A DNA stretch of 64,000 nt from Neckera pumila (GCA_963969595.1 OZ018412.1:17796501-17860500); one strand, 5' to 3'. Numbered from the stretch's first letter, positions 12,901 through 25,413 are shown. Numbers and translations are program-made. The notes: generated by a model from the letters alone, not told the origin.

Positions 12901-13732
12901 CCATCAACAGTAGCTCAAAATTTGGACTGAGATCTTCAGCAGCTGCAGCGCAAGCAAAACATTAGTATTCTAAGATGGGAAGTGGGCTTATTGGTCGTCA
13001 ACTCAGTCTTCCAACAGCCCTGATGGTTTAGAGTTCTATACTGAACTTTCAAAGAGAAAAGTTAAGCCCTAAAGGACCAAGAATTGAAGACTTTTGAAAT
13101 GATTAAAATTCGATTAATCGTATTGTGAAAAATGTCATTCGGATATGGCCACATTTTAGGTCACTAGAAGCAGCGAAGAACATTGCATGTCTCAGCCTTC
13201 CTCTTCAGAAGCTCGGCTACCGAGAGCATGGTAGTGATGGCAGGTGTCGCCTCTACACACCTGTATTAGCATCACTCGTCGAGGCCTCAATCACATCTCC
13301 AGTCGCATGGACGATTACTGTCCTCACGGCAGCGCTACTACGCACATTGCTGAATCCCGTGTTCGATACAATCCCATGACCTAATCCCAAATGCCAACCC
13401 ATTACTAAACACCCTCAAAACCAGCTCAAATTGCCTCACCACGCCTTGAAAAAGAAAAAGACATATCAATCTATATCAGCACAAAAAGATACAAACAAAT
13501 CCATCGGCTGAAACCCAAATTCCAAACGAACGCAACAAGGAAAAATTCTACAGGCCAGGAACAAATGGACGCAAACCCAGAATTGAAGAAAGTAAAAGAA
13601 ACCCGACTCACCAGAGAACGGACCTACTGCGGGCTTCCACTGTGAGCCTGAGGGAGATGCCGCCGAAGAAACTGAGAGCGAGGAGAGAGAAGCCACAAGG
13701 GCGGAGCTGCAAGAGACCACCATCGCCACCAA
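9907..13732 (-). CDS. SKL2: Shikimate kinase-like protein 2, chloroplast (probably non-catalytic)
   Basis: Eleven exons on the minus strand: 13732-13612, 13380-13261, 12942-12902, 12451-12397, 12283-12211, 11801-11729, 11396-11314, 10992-10881, 10373-10295, 10172-10108, 9966-9907; 293 aa, in frame throughout with GT-AG introns. Residues 1-40 are Ser/Ala-rich with no acids up to the first splice, as in a plastid transit peptide. The kinase-like fold follows: degenerate P-loop LIGMMDSGKIAIGK (about 111-124), FFDSND where true kinases have an Asp-x-Asp pair, then VLKQLSAVGRLVV, TGAGTV in place of the Gly-Gly-Gly shikimate motif, RHGIVVWIDMPL, and KLSKLYGERKETYRNAD. This order and wording match the SKL2 family, described in Arabidopsis as probably inactive. 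The changed P-loop, Asp and Gly motifs suggest loss of shikimate phosphorylation; the real role is unknown. The start ATG could also be three codons downstream. Confidence 0.85.
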
Positions 13733-14052
13733 ATGAACTTATTTGCTTGGCAAGTGGAAGCAAGCTTCAACCAACTTTCAAGCTCAAGCTTCAGCTGCTT
13801 CACATTCTCATGTTCCTGCTGATCTCCCACGCTGTGGATAACTTCACCCAATACGGTGTATGTATATACGTTTAATATACGAACTGACATGTATTATACA
13901 CTCTGAGAAAGCAGCATTCCGGCGTATATGTACGATGTGAGGAAATCGCACTGTATCCACTCAGTGATGAGATTTCGTGTGGATGAATGGGACTAGTAAA
14001 ATTCATCCGTTTCTGCTCCGTGTCTCTGCCTTCAGTTGGATCCTGCTAACTA
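13733..14052. promoter_or_regulatory. Upstream region of SKL2
   Basis: About 320 bp between the SKL2 start and the first MITE. It presumably contains the promoter and 5' leader of SKL2. I see no convincing named motif. Confidence 0.3.
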
Positions 14053-14301
14053 CACTAAATAGTGCAATTAGGTTGCCTCACACTAATACCTCAATAATCC
14101 ACACTATATGAATATTCACTATTGTTGTACAATTATGCATTCAATCCAGAGCCATGTGTGTGACAAGGATTAGTGCATTGGTTTAAGGCCCGGTCCAGAG
14201 AGTTGCATGACCCTCCATGTATACTACCATTGAGTCATGAAACAATTTACCTGAGGTAAGGCAATCGAATTGTTAAGGCAACCTAATTGCACTATTTAGT
14301 G
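14053..14301. mobile_element. MITE, 249 bp, TA-flanked
   Basis: The ends CACTAAATAGTGCAATTAGG and CCTAATTGCACTATTTAGTG are a perfect inverted repeat (25 bp or more in full). TA lies on both sides (14051-14052 and 14302-14303). No coding capacity. The end reads CACTA, but no 3 bp target duplication typical of CACTA elements is evident. Confidence 0.75.
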
Positions 14302-14303
14302 TA

Positions 14304-14546
14304 CACAAAATAGTGAAATTGGATTGCCTTATCAATTAGATTGCCTTCACTAAGAGAAAATAGCTCATGAGCCATTGCTTGTTCACATGGAGGCGCATGC
14401 ACTTCTCTAAACTCAAGCCATGAACAGTGCACCAACCCATACAACACACATAGTTCTTTCATTATTGCATTCTTCTGTAATGAGTGTACATATTTAATTA
14501 GTGTTGAATGTTTTAGTATGGGGCAACCTAATTTCACTATTTTGTG
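14304..14546. mobile_element. Second related MITE, 243 bp, sharing the TA border
   Basis: Ends CACAAAATAGTGAAATTGG and CCTAATTTCACTATTTTGTG, with TA at 14302-14303 and 14547-14548. Its termini are diverged versions of the 14053-14301 element, and the two abut with one TA between them, so one inserted at the edge of the other. Confidence 0.7.
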
Positions 14547-15834
14547 TAGGTGTTGTTTATTTTCGTTTTTACAAGGATTTTTTCTGCAGTTTCACATCTC
14601 CAATGTGTGTTTGAGGAGCACGCCTGTAGAAAGTATACTTTGGCTGAAGAAATTATGGCTTTTGGTGAATCTCTTGCATCCAAAAAATTTTGGATTTGAG
14701 TTTTGTCTAATTTGGTTTTATTTTCTTAACCTTGAAATGTCGACAAGGACATTTGGCATCCGATGGATGACAGGGAATTCTTCTTCTAGTAAGATGGAAA
14801 TTCAACTATTCATCCTTAGAATTTTATTGTGAAAAGGGAAGATCTTCCAATGAGTGCTTTTGCAATTTTTTAAGCCAATGATTCACATAATAATGAAAAG
14901 GGATGATTTCCAGGGTCATCTGTCCGTCCTTCAAGGGTTAATGTCAATGGTGGACAATGTAGTGGAGTACTATATTAGTTGCATTTGCAAGGGATGGATG
15001 GTTTGTGACCTCTGTTTTTAACTTAGTTTTTTTTATTCAAATGGGAATAAGAACAAATCCTTGAGAGAGACTTTTGCAACACTTCTTGATCCAATTGATG
15101 AGACATTCGATATTTCATTGCAACTGACCGATGGTTTGTGGATTTATTAGATTTAAGTGTTATATCAGCGCAATGGACTAGTATCCTTAGAGCAAAACCT
15201 GTCGCTTTTCATTTCTTGGAATAGCAAAAAAGTGCAATGGGCAACATGTTTCTCATTTGTTTGGGGCCTACACGACCATGGATGTCATTGACGTTTTGGC
15301 AAGTGAAAAGAGCCACAATCATCTTGCTCACCCTAAGATGGGATCTTTTGCCTAAGCTTTAGGCTTGGGGCCTTTAATCCTTCCTCTGGTCGCTTTCGGC
15401 CTCTCAACCCTCAGATGTTCAGGCTTGGATGTTGGACTTTCTTGTGGTTGATGGTTTGAGTTGGCTCTTGGGTTTTAGCTTAGTTAAAAAAAAAGAGCAA
15501 GTAAAGAAAATAGTTGTGGAAAATTAAATACTTGGTCGGGGACGTGGTCCTCTTGTTCTATGTACTGTTTCCCTTTGCAATGGAAATTGTCCATGTGTTT
15601 CAAGAAAAAAAAAAAAAAAAAAGTCACAATCAACAAGACATGGGTCCCAACTTTGCATGCATTGTGCAGATACTCTCTGGAATGAGCACTTCACAGATGC
15701 AGGATCCAACATGGTAGTTGATCCCTCTGCTCACAAGAGTTTTACCAAGCACATCACCCCCTTCCCCAATGCCATTTATTTGAAGTGCCAAGATGGAAGA
15801 CAAAGGTCCAAGGCCTTCTATTTAGAGTATAGAT
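14547..15834. other. Intergenic, dispersed repeat, no gene seen
   Basis: The stretch 14820-14950 resembles 46505-46660 ('aaaagggaagat/acctt...gatgatttcca...g...c...gtccgtcctt/gcccgtcctt...aaggtta'), so a dispersed repeat is present. A 19 nt A-run lies near 15604-15622. No gene supported. Confidence 0.45.
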
Positions 15835-16023
15835 GGGCAATTTCATTAAAATGGCAATATTCCAAGTGCCACTTTGACAGTGTGCCGTTTTCACCATCTT
15901 GAACAAGTATAGACTTTAGAACAGCGGTTCTGAACCATCTAGGATAGAAATAGATTTAGAACGGCCGTTCTAAACTGTTTTTGGGCCATTTAAAAAAATA
16001 TCGCCTTTTTAATGAAATTGCCC
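15835..16023. mobile_element. Small MITE, 189 bp, 8-bp near-duplicate flanks
   Basis: Ends GGGCAATTTCATTAAAA and TTTTAATGAAATTGCCC are inverted copies. The 8 bp outside each end, GTATAGAT and ATATAGAT, agree at seven of eight positions, as expected for an aged 8-bp target duplication (hAT-like). The interior carries the mirrored words AGAACAGCGGTTCT and AGAACGGCCGTTCT. Confidence 0.6.
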
Positions 16024-19000
16024 ATATAGATAAGTGGCTAAGGAATATTCTATTCCAATAAAGACATCACTGTCTTGACGTCCACCTATTGCCCGCCATG
16101 TGCACCAATCATTAATTTAAATATGGAAACAAGCTTAGTCTATGTCACTATACATTTTTCATATTAGATGACATTTTGTGCATAGTAAAAATAGCCACCA
16201 ATCACATGTTTTTGATAAAAAGGATCCGGATGGAATCACTTTCATGGATGAATAATAAAATTTTGGATGAATTTTTTTGTATGGATTAAGTTCTATTGGA
16301 TGGTACAGATAGAGATGAAAAAATGTGGATGCCTAAAATCAGGGTATATGGCTCAATTATTTTTGTTACCAATTTTGCTTTCCACATCTATTACTATATA
16401 TATAACAATATGGAGTGACAAAATCTAGTAAATGCATTGAAATCCCAAATATTTGATGAATTGTCTTATTTTGCACACTTTCCCTTTGGCATCTTACGCC
16501 AACTATTGTTGCAAGTTTTCAGATTTTGTACGTTGTGCTTATGGTTTCAAACTTTTGATTGGTGTCAATTTAGAGTTTGGTGTAGAATGAAGGTAATCAA
16601 ACAAGCTCGTTGGGTAAGCGCAGAGGTGATCAATTGATCCTTCATTGTTGTAATTGTTGTTTGAAATTTGAAGTTTATTGTAAAAGTAAGGGCACTTCTT
16701 TATAGAGGAGAATTTTGGCTTTTGGATTGTTTAGGGATTTTGAGTGTAAGGTTTGGCTTCTGGCATGCTCTTATTGAAGCCGCAAGTAATGATTTTCTAC
16801 TCTCGTAATTAGCTTTGACCTAGATATATGGCACTTTACTGGACATAGGTTGGTGGCAAATTTAGAAATTATTTGAAGCTGCTAATGCAAAACAACCTTT
16901 CTCTAGAATAAACTTTGGTATAAGTTTGTAGCCACTACAAGTGAAGTAATATTTAACCATATGGCATTTAGGTTCTGCCTTTTCAAGCGAAGAATCCCTA
17001 AATGAAGTCAAGTTTATGCAATATCACCCCTGATTTATGAATTAAACTTTTGTAGAATAGTAGTTGCTTCAAATGCTTGTATCATAGTATCAATACCATT
17101 CAGCAATGTCACCCTTCTATGAATTAGGTCACATTCTAGTTTGAATTAGTAGCTACTATGAGTGCTAAGCTAATAAAAGAGCGTTTTTAGATAAATTATT
17201 TTTTAGTGTATGATTCCTACATTGGAGTTGGGTCTAGATAAGCAAATATTTGGATTGATATTGTGGAGCCATATTTGAAGTACGAGTGTTTTTCAATATT
17301 GTTTTTTGTTGTTTTCTCCCAGTTTGTTTTATGTGCTATTTGGTAGATGCAACCACACATGCAGCACCAGCTGCAGATATTATGGCAACAGCAGAATCAA
17401 AAGATGGAATAATTGAATGATAACACTTACACTTACTATTTGTATGTTGGTGTACAGTTCCTTTACAATGGTTTGATATATTCTTGAGATTATTTTGTAA
17501 TAACAAGCCAATTTTGAAATGGAAAGTTCCTAATGCAATTGTTCCTAATGCATTCAAAGAAATCCTTACACCTTGAGTTTGAATTTTAGGTTAGTAGTAA
17601 ATATCAAATAGATTTTAAAGTATTGATTAGCGGTCAAACTTCATCCATAGAAAGAACAAAATTCAAGATTCTAAAATAATAATTGAATAGAAGTAATTCA
17701 ATGTCTCTAATAACAAGGAAGTAGCAATTTAAATCATCTTGAAAGTTACCAAGGAAGAAATTAGGTTTAGAATTTGATAAAAGAAACTTAGTGAAGACCA
17801 AAACTAATTCAAAGTTGGGAGAAAAAAAAAATCAAAAAGATATGAAAGTATGAAGTTAGGAAGGGAAAATGAATGAACTCAAGTAGATTTTGTTCAATCT
17901 AGACTCAGGGATTAGATAGTGGCTAAAAACTTAAACACTTAGAAAGAATACCAAGTCAATTTGAATTGAGGAATTAATTAGAAAAGATGAATGAAATTTA
18001 TAGTATCTTTCTACAAGCTAAACTTCATCCTGTCATAACTTCTCCTATGAAGGTTGGATTTTATCGAGTTTTATATTTTTAAATTGTATGAACTAAACTT
18101 AAACTTAAACTTGCTAATTGAACTTTAAATAATTTCCCTAAACATAGTGGCCTTAGTTAGTTCAACCATTTGGGCTAATTATTGCATTTAGGATAGGTTT
18201 TGTTGGTTCTTTTATAGGTTTATGATATTCAGACATTTAGAAAAGATTCATTGCTTGAAAGCACATTGGACAACACTTAAGCATCCCTTTAAGGTCCAAA
18301 TGAGCTATTAGGAACCACTAAGGACATAGAAGAGATTCCTCTTGGAATCCTTTTTGAAGTTTTAGTAGAATGTTCTACTCAAAAACTTCATCAATTTCAT
18401 CAAAGTTAGGTCTAAAAATTATTCAAAGTTGTCAACAATGACAACTTCTATTGAAAATATCATCACTTCCAACGTAGTTTTTTCTAAATCATCTAACACA
18501 AAAATTTATTATTGTCATACTTCTCCCACATTGTTATATGTGCCAATCAATGCAACCTTCTACTATTTACATGAAAAGTCTTTTTTTGATGTAGAATCCT
18601 GTCCTTTCTTCTTTTCATTAATGCAGAAGAAAGCCCATTTGACGTTTGGATTGCCAGCTTTGCATTGGATCAAAGTTTGCTCCGAAAAAACTCGGCACTA
18701 TGCGGGGCCTCGTGGAATGCTCCTCCATTTGCCGATACAGGGATTGTTTACCGAGGGACCACTGCAAATGCTCTTACCTCAGAATTGAAGAATCGTGAGT
18801 CGTGGGCACTACTGTAGTTTGCGTCCACCGACAGTTGCGTTGCGCGACTGCAGCGGTGCCCCTCACCAGCACTTGCAGACTTCCGTCACTCCCGTCGCCA
18901 TTGCGTTTTTTGCTTGCAGATTTTTCAGATCTGCGCTTGCAAAGCATTCACTCCCCCACTTCCCAACTGCTCTCCATCTCCAGCCACCACAGGTTCTATT

Positions 19001-19595
19001 CTCTCTGTTTTCCGTAATTCTGTTTCAGTTGTGCACCCCGATCCGCTTCGGAATCCAAGCCCAAAAGGACGATTAACTCATTCGTCCCCCCATTCATTCA
19101 TGTCCTCGACGCCGCACATGCGCTCCACCAGAGCTTCCATCTGCCCGTCCTTGCCAAGCTAAACCTTCCAAGGCGCAAGGACAGAAGTGCGCGCGCACTG
19201 GTGTGTTTGGGGGATTTGCGTCGTGTCAGGTAGCTACTGCACTGGCGGTAGCGGTGCGCAAAGCCTCCTTGCTTGCTCAACAAAAATGGGCTGCCAGAAA
19301 ACCTGAAGTTTGGGATGGTCCAGGTTTGGAGGAGCTCCTGCTTTAGGTAGAAGATGCGGAGGAGAATAGGAGCATTGGGGTAGAGGGTTCAGGACGGAAT
19401 TAGGGTTTTACGCAGTGGGGAATGTAGTGACCCTAAACCTCGTAATGTTACCGCCTGGGGTTCCAATTTGGACGTAGTTTCAATGTGTGATACAGGGAAT
19501 GATAGAGTGGTAAGAAAGCAGGATATTGAGCTTAGAGAAGGTGGTAATCAATTTTAGAGAGTTTTGAGGTTTGAGTGACGTGTCCGATCGGAGCG
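16024..19595. other. Intergenic, upstream of HPAT
   Basis: Mostly AT-rich up to about 18600, then a less AT-rich stretch (18600-19595) that probably holds the HPAT promoter and 5' leader. Short frames at 18795-19162 overlap in three frames and do not show a protein pattern. No gene supported. Confidence 0.4.
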
Positions 19596-22500
19596 ATGGG
19601 GCAGGTGACATTCCCTGTGTTGATATTCGTCTCTCTGGTGACCTGCGTGGCGACGTACAATATTATCAACATGATTCGCAGTCGGGAAGCGTGGTCGATA
19701 GACGAGTCTGGGGGAAGCTTGGACGGAGACGGCCGTGAGTTTGCGTTCGATGCGTTGGTTCGGTTGCCGGGAGATTCGAAGCAGGGCGATGGTGGGGGAG
19801 GATCCCCCAAGCGCTTGTTTCATGTGGCGGTGACGGCGAATGAGTCGCCGTACAACCGGTGGCAGTGCCGGATCATGTACTACTGGTTCAAGAAGTTCAG
19901 GGAGGACCCGCGGTCGGAGATGGGGGGGTTTACTCGTATTTTGCATTCGGGCAAGCCGGACAATATCATGGAGGAGATTCCGACTTTTGTGGTGGACCCG
20001 CTCCCTGCTGGAGAGGATCGGGTATGCTTTGCTCCTGATATCCAATTTTGATTTGTTGTCGGTAGGGAATGAAAGAGAATTGCAATGCAACAAAGTGTTA
20101 GCACATGACGAGGATTACAATGCATCTAAGAAGGCTTTTTTTGGATACGGTATGCGAAAGATATGAATGTTCGAAGTTTGATTGGAGGAATGATTCCAAT
20201 GCACCAAAGAATGCCTTCTTTCGTGAATGATCGAAAACCTCCTAATCAATCGTCTAGGGTCAGTCCTGGTATTAGACTTGTCAAGTTTTTGATCTATTCT
20301 TGTTAGCAAATGAGGAGGATTACCATGCACCTAAGAATGCTTTTTTTTAGATTCGGTTTGCGGAAGTTACGAACGTTCGAAGTTTTATTGGAGGATTTCA
20401 ATTTACCGAAGATTGCATTAGTTGGTGGATGATCTGAAACCGATGCTTTGGGGCTCTTCATCCCTTCAATCAATGTGTTCCATTTTTTTTAGATTTTAGG
20501 TCACTCCCTAACCATTCGAGAGATGTCGGATAGATACAGTCAGAGCTGTGAACTTCGGCTCTTAGCTGCCGAGCGTCTTAATAGAGAAACTCGGGTTAGT
20601 GAAGTGAAATAGCTGTTACATTTCACTGGGTTTGTCTGCTTAGACTCTTGGTGACAGAATTATCGATTTGCCTTTGGATTGAAAGTTTATGTTTGGTAAA
20701 CTGGAAACACCCATTGCCTTGTTTAGAGACACGCCTTGCACCCAAATCTGACTTATTTAGAGCATCTAGAATCCACTCTCTTGCATCCCAATTCCAAACC
20801 CATCTAAATAGCTCTACCTCCACGTGTCAGTGTTAAGATTTAGTCAAATTCTACTCGGAGAATTGTAGCGGTCACTTAAAGTGGCCCAGTAAACACTTTT
20901 TATTTTTGAAAATTCATCATTTTGCTTATATGAAGAAAATGTTGCCACGGTGGGAACTATGTTAAACTCCTTATGGACAGAAATAAGGACGGAAATGGGT
21001 GTTTCCACCTTATTCGCTTGTTAGTAAAATTAGAGATTGCTTTTGTGGTTATGCGTGTGCAATAGAATAGAGTAGACTGTAAGTTGCATGAAAGTAAATT
21101 TATAAAGACAAATTTGAGTTCAAATGGAGGGGTTTGTTGTGTGCGCAGGGGTACGTTGTGTTAAATCGACCATGGGCGTTCGTGCAGTGGCTTCGACAGG
21201 CAAACATCACAGAAGAGTATGTTCGATAACCCAAGATGTGTGTGCATTGTCTGCGAGACTGTCAGTTGTATTTGAATAGTTCAATTTCTACTACCTTATA
21301 ATGAAGTAGATTACCAGCTTGTATAACTTCTGCTTAGCTTCTGGTCCACATGAGTGTGGGCTATGGATTCATTTCATGAGGTAACAAGTGACTGAAAATT
21401 ACAGGTGGCTATCTTTGTGTGCTTGTTTTTGAAAATGTGTGCTTATGATTTGGTTTCTGTAATTTGTCTTTGTTGGGAGATGGCTAATGAGGTAAGAGAC
21501 TCGAGCGAAATCTCACAATGTCTGGGGGCATGATTTTGGGGTTAGTTACATCTTGATGGCAGAGCCAGATCATGTGTTTATACGGCCGCTTCCAAACTTG
21601 GCTACGGAGGACATGCCTGCTGCCTACAAGTTTTTCTACATTGTTCCTTCGGATAATGAAAAAGTTCTGAGGAAATTCTTTCCAGTAGACAAGGGACCGA
21701 TTACCAACATCGATCCAATAGGCAATTCTCCCGTTATTATTAGCAAGGTACTACCTACCTCTCTGTCGGGGATCTACTACGCTATTGATTGCTTAATACC
21801 TTAGAATGATATTTTCATGATTTCTAACTTAGCGTGTGGTTGATAATTGCAGAGTCAACTGGAGAAAATAGCTCCAACGTGGTCAGACATATCCATCAAG
21901 ATGAAAGATGATCCAGAAGCTGACCAAGCATTTGGTTGGGTCCTAGAAATGTACTTGAACTTCTTGCTTCTGTTAAGTCTATGTAATTTAGCATGGTACG
22001 TTGTTTACTCCTCCCTGTTACAGATTTGGCTAATATGCCTCTGTATGGGCAGGTATGGATACGCAACGGCTTCAGCTTTGCACGGGGTAAAACACATGTT
22101 GGTGGGTGATTTCATGTTACAGGTGCACATACCATTCTGATCACGTCCTCTCTTTCTTTTTGATGTCCTTGTAGCTGGTTGTATCAACGCATATCAGTCT
22201 CTGCAAGGACTGATATTTTCACAAAAACTCATGGTAGGGAACTCAGTTCCCTGGCTTTCAGCTGTTTTGAGTGCTGTCCATTCTTAATATAGATTTATTT
22301 TGGGTTCCTGTCCCCTTTTTTTGAGAGAATTCCAACACACTGAAAGAATATATTGTTTGGATACAATATGAAAGTTTTATGAATTGTTGAAGTTTGAAGT
22401 AGTAGAGTCCCAATCCCTAGCCTATAGTGACAATTCGTTTTGTCCCTATTTCCAAGAGGATTCTAATGCACTTGTTGGACACGGCATGAATAAGTTGTGA

Positions 22501-23925
22501 ATTCTTAAAGTTTGTGCTCAGAGGGGTGAGTAAAACAGGGGCAGGTTTTGACTGTTGATTTGCATTTACTCAACCTATTTTTAGGCCTGCGGCAACAAAT
22601 GGGGATCCCACCTTATTGCACGTACTGTTTATTTCATGAAAGCATCTTCGACTTTCATAGAACCTAGAAGTACCTCATTTCTTAAAGTTTACTAGGATGG
22701 CATCTGCACTGTATATCGGTGTCTTTTCAACTCACAGGAAACGGACAGTACGTGAATGGGCCGGGTTCCTTGCCTTAACAACATGCACTGTTTCCAATAA
22801 GAGTCAGCCTTGAGGTGTCAAGGTATTGACCCCCAGCATGTGTTTTTCCTGCAGCCCCCTTGGGATACCGACTTAGGAGAAAAGTATATTATTCATTATA
22901 CATATGGATGCGACTACACAATGCAGGTGAGACTTATTATTAGCCTCCACACCTCAGCCTTCTTCTGCATCATGCATCCATCCTCTATAAGTGGTATCAC
23001 TTGGGACTAGATAAACGTCTCCTTTTTGTTAACGCATAAATGAATTTAACACACACTTAATTGTAGTAAGGAAGTTAACGTTGATAGAGGTAACGTTTAT
23101 TGGTTCACATCAAAAGTCACTACAGTAGTTTCAGTTTACAAGGGAATGAACGAACTCATGAAGCACAAACTAATGAAGAGGGGAGTGTTGACATGAATTA
23201 GTGTTCTTATTGCTTTAACCACTGAATGCCTGTATCATATCTAGAAATGTCTCAGTGTGTTTTGTAGGAGAATATCATTTTTTGGAATACTAATGTAAAT
23301 ATTAACACGAGGAGTTAACTCTTATCCAAGGTAGACCTTAACGAGTACCTGTATTCTTTTGGATTTGCTTATTGACGGTAATTGACGGTCAAATATGCTA
23401 ATCTTCTTATCTTGCTTCATCAGGGGAAGTTGACGTATGGCAAGGTAGGCGAATGGCGATTTGACAAACGCTCCTACTCCAATGGAGCTCCGCCTAAAAA
23501 CTTGCCCCTGCCTCCTCCGGGTGTACCAGAGACAGTGGTAAGTCCAACTACGAAAGTTTTCTCGAAAGTAGCCGAGTATTGTGGAGGAGTAAGATAAGGT
23601 TTTCGGTTGAAAGAATCGCATAACTTTTGAAAAGAGGATCGTACTATAAGATAAGCACTTTGAACATTCTTGGCTCATTCATATGGTGTCCAGTAGAAAC
23701 AGGCTAAGATGCGTTTGAATCCTCTTTCCATTGCCAATTGTCAACAAGACTCATCAAAGATTAATGCAGTCTAATAATTCTTAGATCCTTATTTGGACAC
23801 TTATTCGCTTAAATTCCTTACACAGGCGCTTACATTGTTTTGTCATTTTGCAATCGCAGAGGACTTTGGTGAAGATGGTGAACGAAGCCACCGCTAATAT
23901 TCCAGGATGGAAAGAAGGCGAGTAG
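19596..23925 (+). CDS. HPAT: Hydroxyproline O-arabinosyltransferase (HPAT-like, GT95)
   Basis: Eight exons: 19596-20021, 21149-21216, 21546-21747, 21853-21950, 22053-22122, 22855-22926, 23424-23537, 23860-23925; 371 aa, close to the usual HPAT length. Residues 6-22 form a single hydrophobic segment near the N-terminus, giving a Golgi type II membrane topology. Conserved HPAT wording follows: RLFHVAVTANESPYNRWQCR, MYYWFKKF, GGFTRILHSGKPDN, GYVVLNRPWAFVQWL, YILMAEPDHVFIRPLPNL, FFYIVP, WVLEMYGYA, ALHGV, FMLQPPWD, IIHYTYGCDY. The family adds the first arabinose to hydroxyproline in extensins and signalling peptides. The exon 2/3 junction uses GTATGT after 21216 and completes an Asp codon. ATG at 19596 is chosen; the open frame extends upstream without another ATG. 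Confidence 0.9.
20107..20420 (+). repeat. Degenerate ~100 bp repeats in HPAT intron 1
   Basis: Two copies start at about 20107 and 20308 with 'gaggattac(a/c)atgca(t/c)ctaagaa', followed by 'tacggt/ttcggt' and 'cgttcgaagttt'. Weaker versions occur in intron 5 near 22325-22400 and 22455-22525, spacing the same module across the gene. Confidence 0.55.
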
Positions 23926-24494
23926 TGCACTCGGATAACCCCGAGGAAGCACCGCAAACTTGGTTTATCATTCTTCCCACTGGAACTGGTCAGAAAACCA
24001 AGCGTCTCGTAGTTCCCATCGCTAGGGTCGAAATCTTGGTCTCATGGCTTACAATCAGACGCTCAGTAGTTTGACAGGCTATCTAGTGCTCCACAACATG
24101 CTTTAGATTGTTTGCTGTGTGCTGCACTTCAGGAGTTGGGAGCATATTTAATATCCGAGAGACTTGAAGGTCAGTTCCCTTTATTCTCAAAGCGCACATT
24201 CTAGGATGTGATTTCAGCCCCTCCAAGAGCAAATTTTCCCAAGTGAACTTAGGACTTCAACAGGCCTACACTTTCTCTTTCAATGGCACAAGTTGTTAAA
24301 GAGTGTATGAAATGAGCTAATTTCGATGTGTAGCAGCACTATCCTGCTCTTCTTTTGATGTGCACCAACGAACTTTTAAATGCATCATTTGCACTTCAGT
24401 TGTTTCATCTGTTTTGCGATTGGTTTTGGCTTCAAATGTGCGAATTAGTGTATCTGATACCTTTTAACTTGTCGATCTATGCTAGATTGATTAC
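23926..24494. other. HPAT 3' flank
   Basis: Probable 3' untranslated region and intergenic DNA. A direct copy of the MITE terminus (ACTTGTCGATCTATGCTAGA) lies at 24467-24490, just outside the next element. No gene seen. Confidence 0.4.
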
Positions 24495-24945
24495 TTGCAG
24501 ACTTGTCGATCTATGCTAGATTGAAAATTCCGCCTGCAGAGTTGTTCTCAATATCTGAATTACCGACATGGAAATTCTAATTGCATGCTTTATCTTGAGG
24601 AGACGAATGACTGCAAATGCACTCCAAATGTATCTCAACTTGTGGAAGTTGTCCAATCCGATGTGAACACATCATCACAACTTTTTATGATATACTTGAA
24701 ATGTGAAACAAATTACATATGACTTTGAGAGAGTTGAGTGTGTTGATTTGAGATATGAAAAACTAGCGAACAACGGATTCTTGCATTGCAATTGGTATGA
24801 GACAAACTCTGAAACATGCCAATCCAACGAATTTGAGCATCTCGTCTGAATAGTCACCCTAACCTATGCATCCGTGTACTTGGAAGTGGGCTTTGAACAA
24901 AATCAACGTATGTAATCAATCTAGCATAGATCGACAAGTCTGCAA
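24495..24945. mobile_element. MITE, 451 bp, with 30-bp perfect inverted ends
   Basis: The sequence starting TTGCAGACTTGTCGATCTAT (24495-24524) recurs as an exact reverse complement at 24916-24945. A third, direct copy of most of it sits immediately to the left (24466-24490), and its continuation 'gattgattac' matches the sequence beyond the right end. This suggests a duplicated terminus or insertion into a related element. No coding capacity. Confidence 0.6.
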
Positions 24946-25374
24946 CTTTGCTGCAGATTGCTAAGGTAACTACACCTAAACACGACTGGATACGTTGTAC
25001 GCTGCAAAATCTTCAAACCAAACACACGACTTCAGCTACTGTGGATTTCTTTTATATACTTAGTTTTCAGCAGTAAAAAATAACTGCTCCCTCAATAGCA
25101 GTACCCACAGAAATTGCACATTTTGGTGCACCTTCGTCCCTTCCTAGTTCCTACCTCTTGACCTACATAATCTCTAAGAAAAAAAATGACTTAAAGTACA
25201 GCTCAAGCAGATTTCCCAGAACTCGTCAAGTTCAAAATCTCATCCCTATTCCCTTGGCAAAAAATTTGGAATAGTACGTGACAAGCTCTCCAAATGGACA
25301 AGCTCTCCATACTTTGTGACAGTCTCGATGAATTGAGTTCCAGCCAGTTCATTGAAGTCGGACTTAGGGTTGGA

Positions 25375-25400
25375 TTTAGGGTTTAGGGTTTAGGGTTTAG
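25375..25400 (+). repeat. Interstitial telomere-type repeat (TTTAGGG)n
   Basis: Three to four tandem TTTAGGG units, the standard plant telomere unit. They lie just past the stop codon of the minus-strand kinase, so the transcript would carry CCCTAAA units in its 3' untranslated region. Confidence 0.8.
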
Positions 25401-25413
25401 TGTTAACGCAACC

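Noticed and set aside
14053..14301. CACTA-superfamily assignment for the MITE starting CACTA
   Set aside because: The expected 3-bp target duplication is absent (cta against tac); only TA is shared on both sides.
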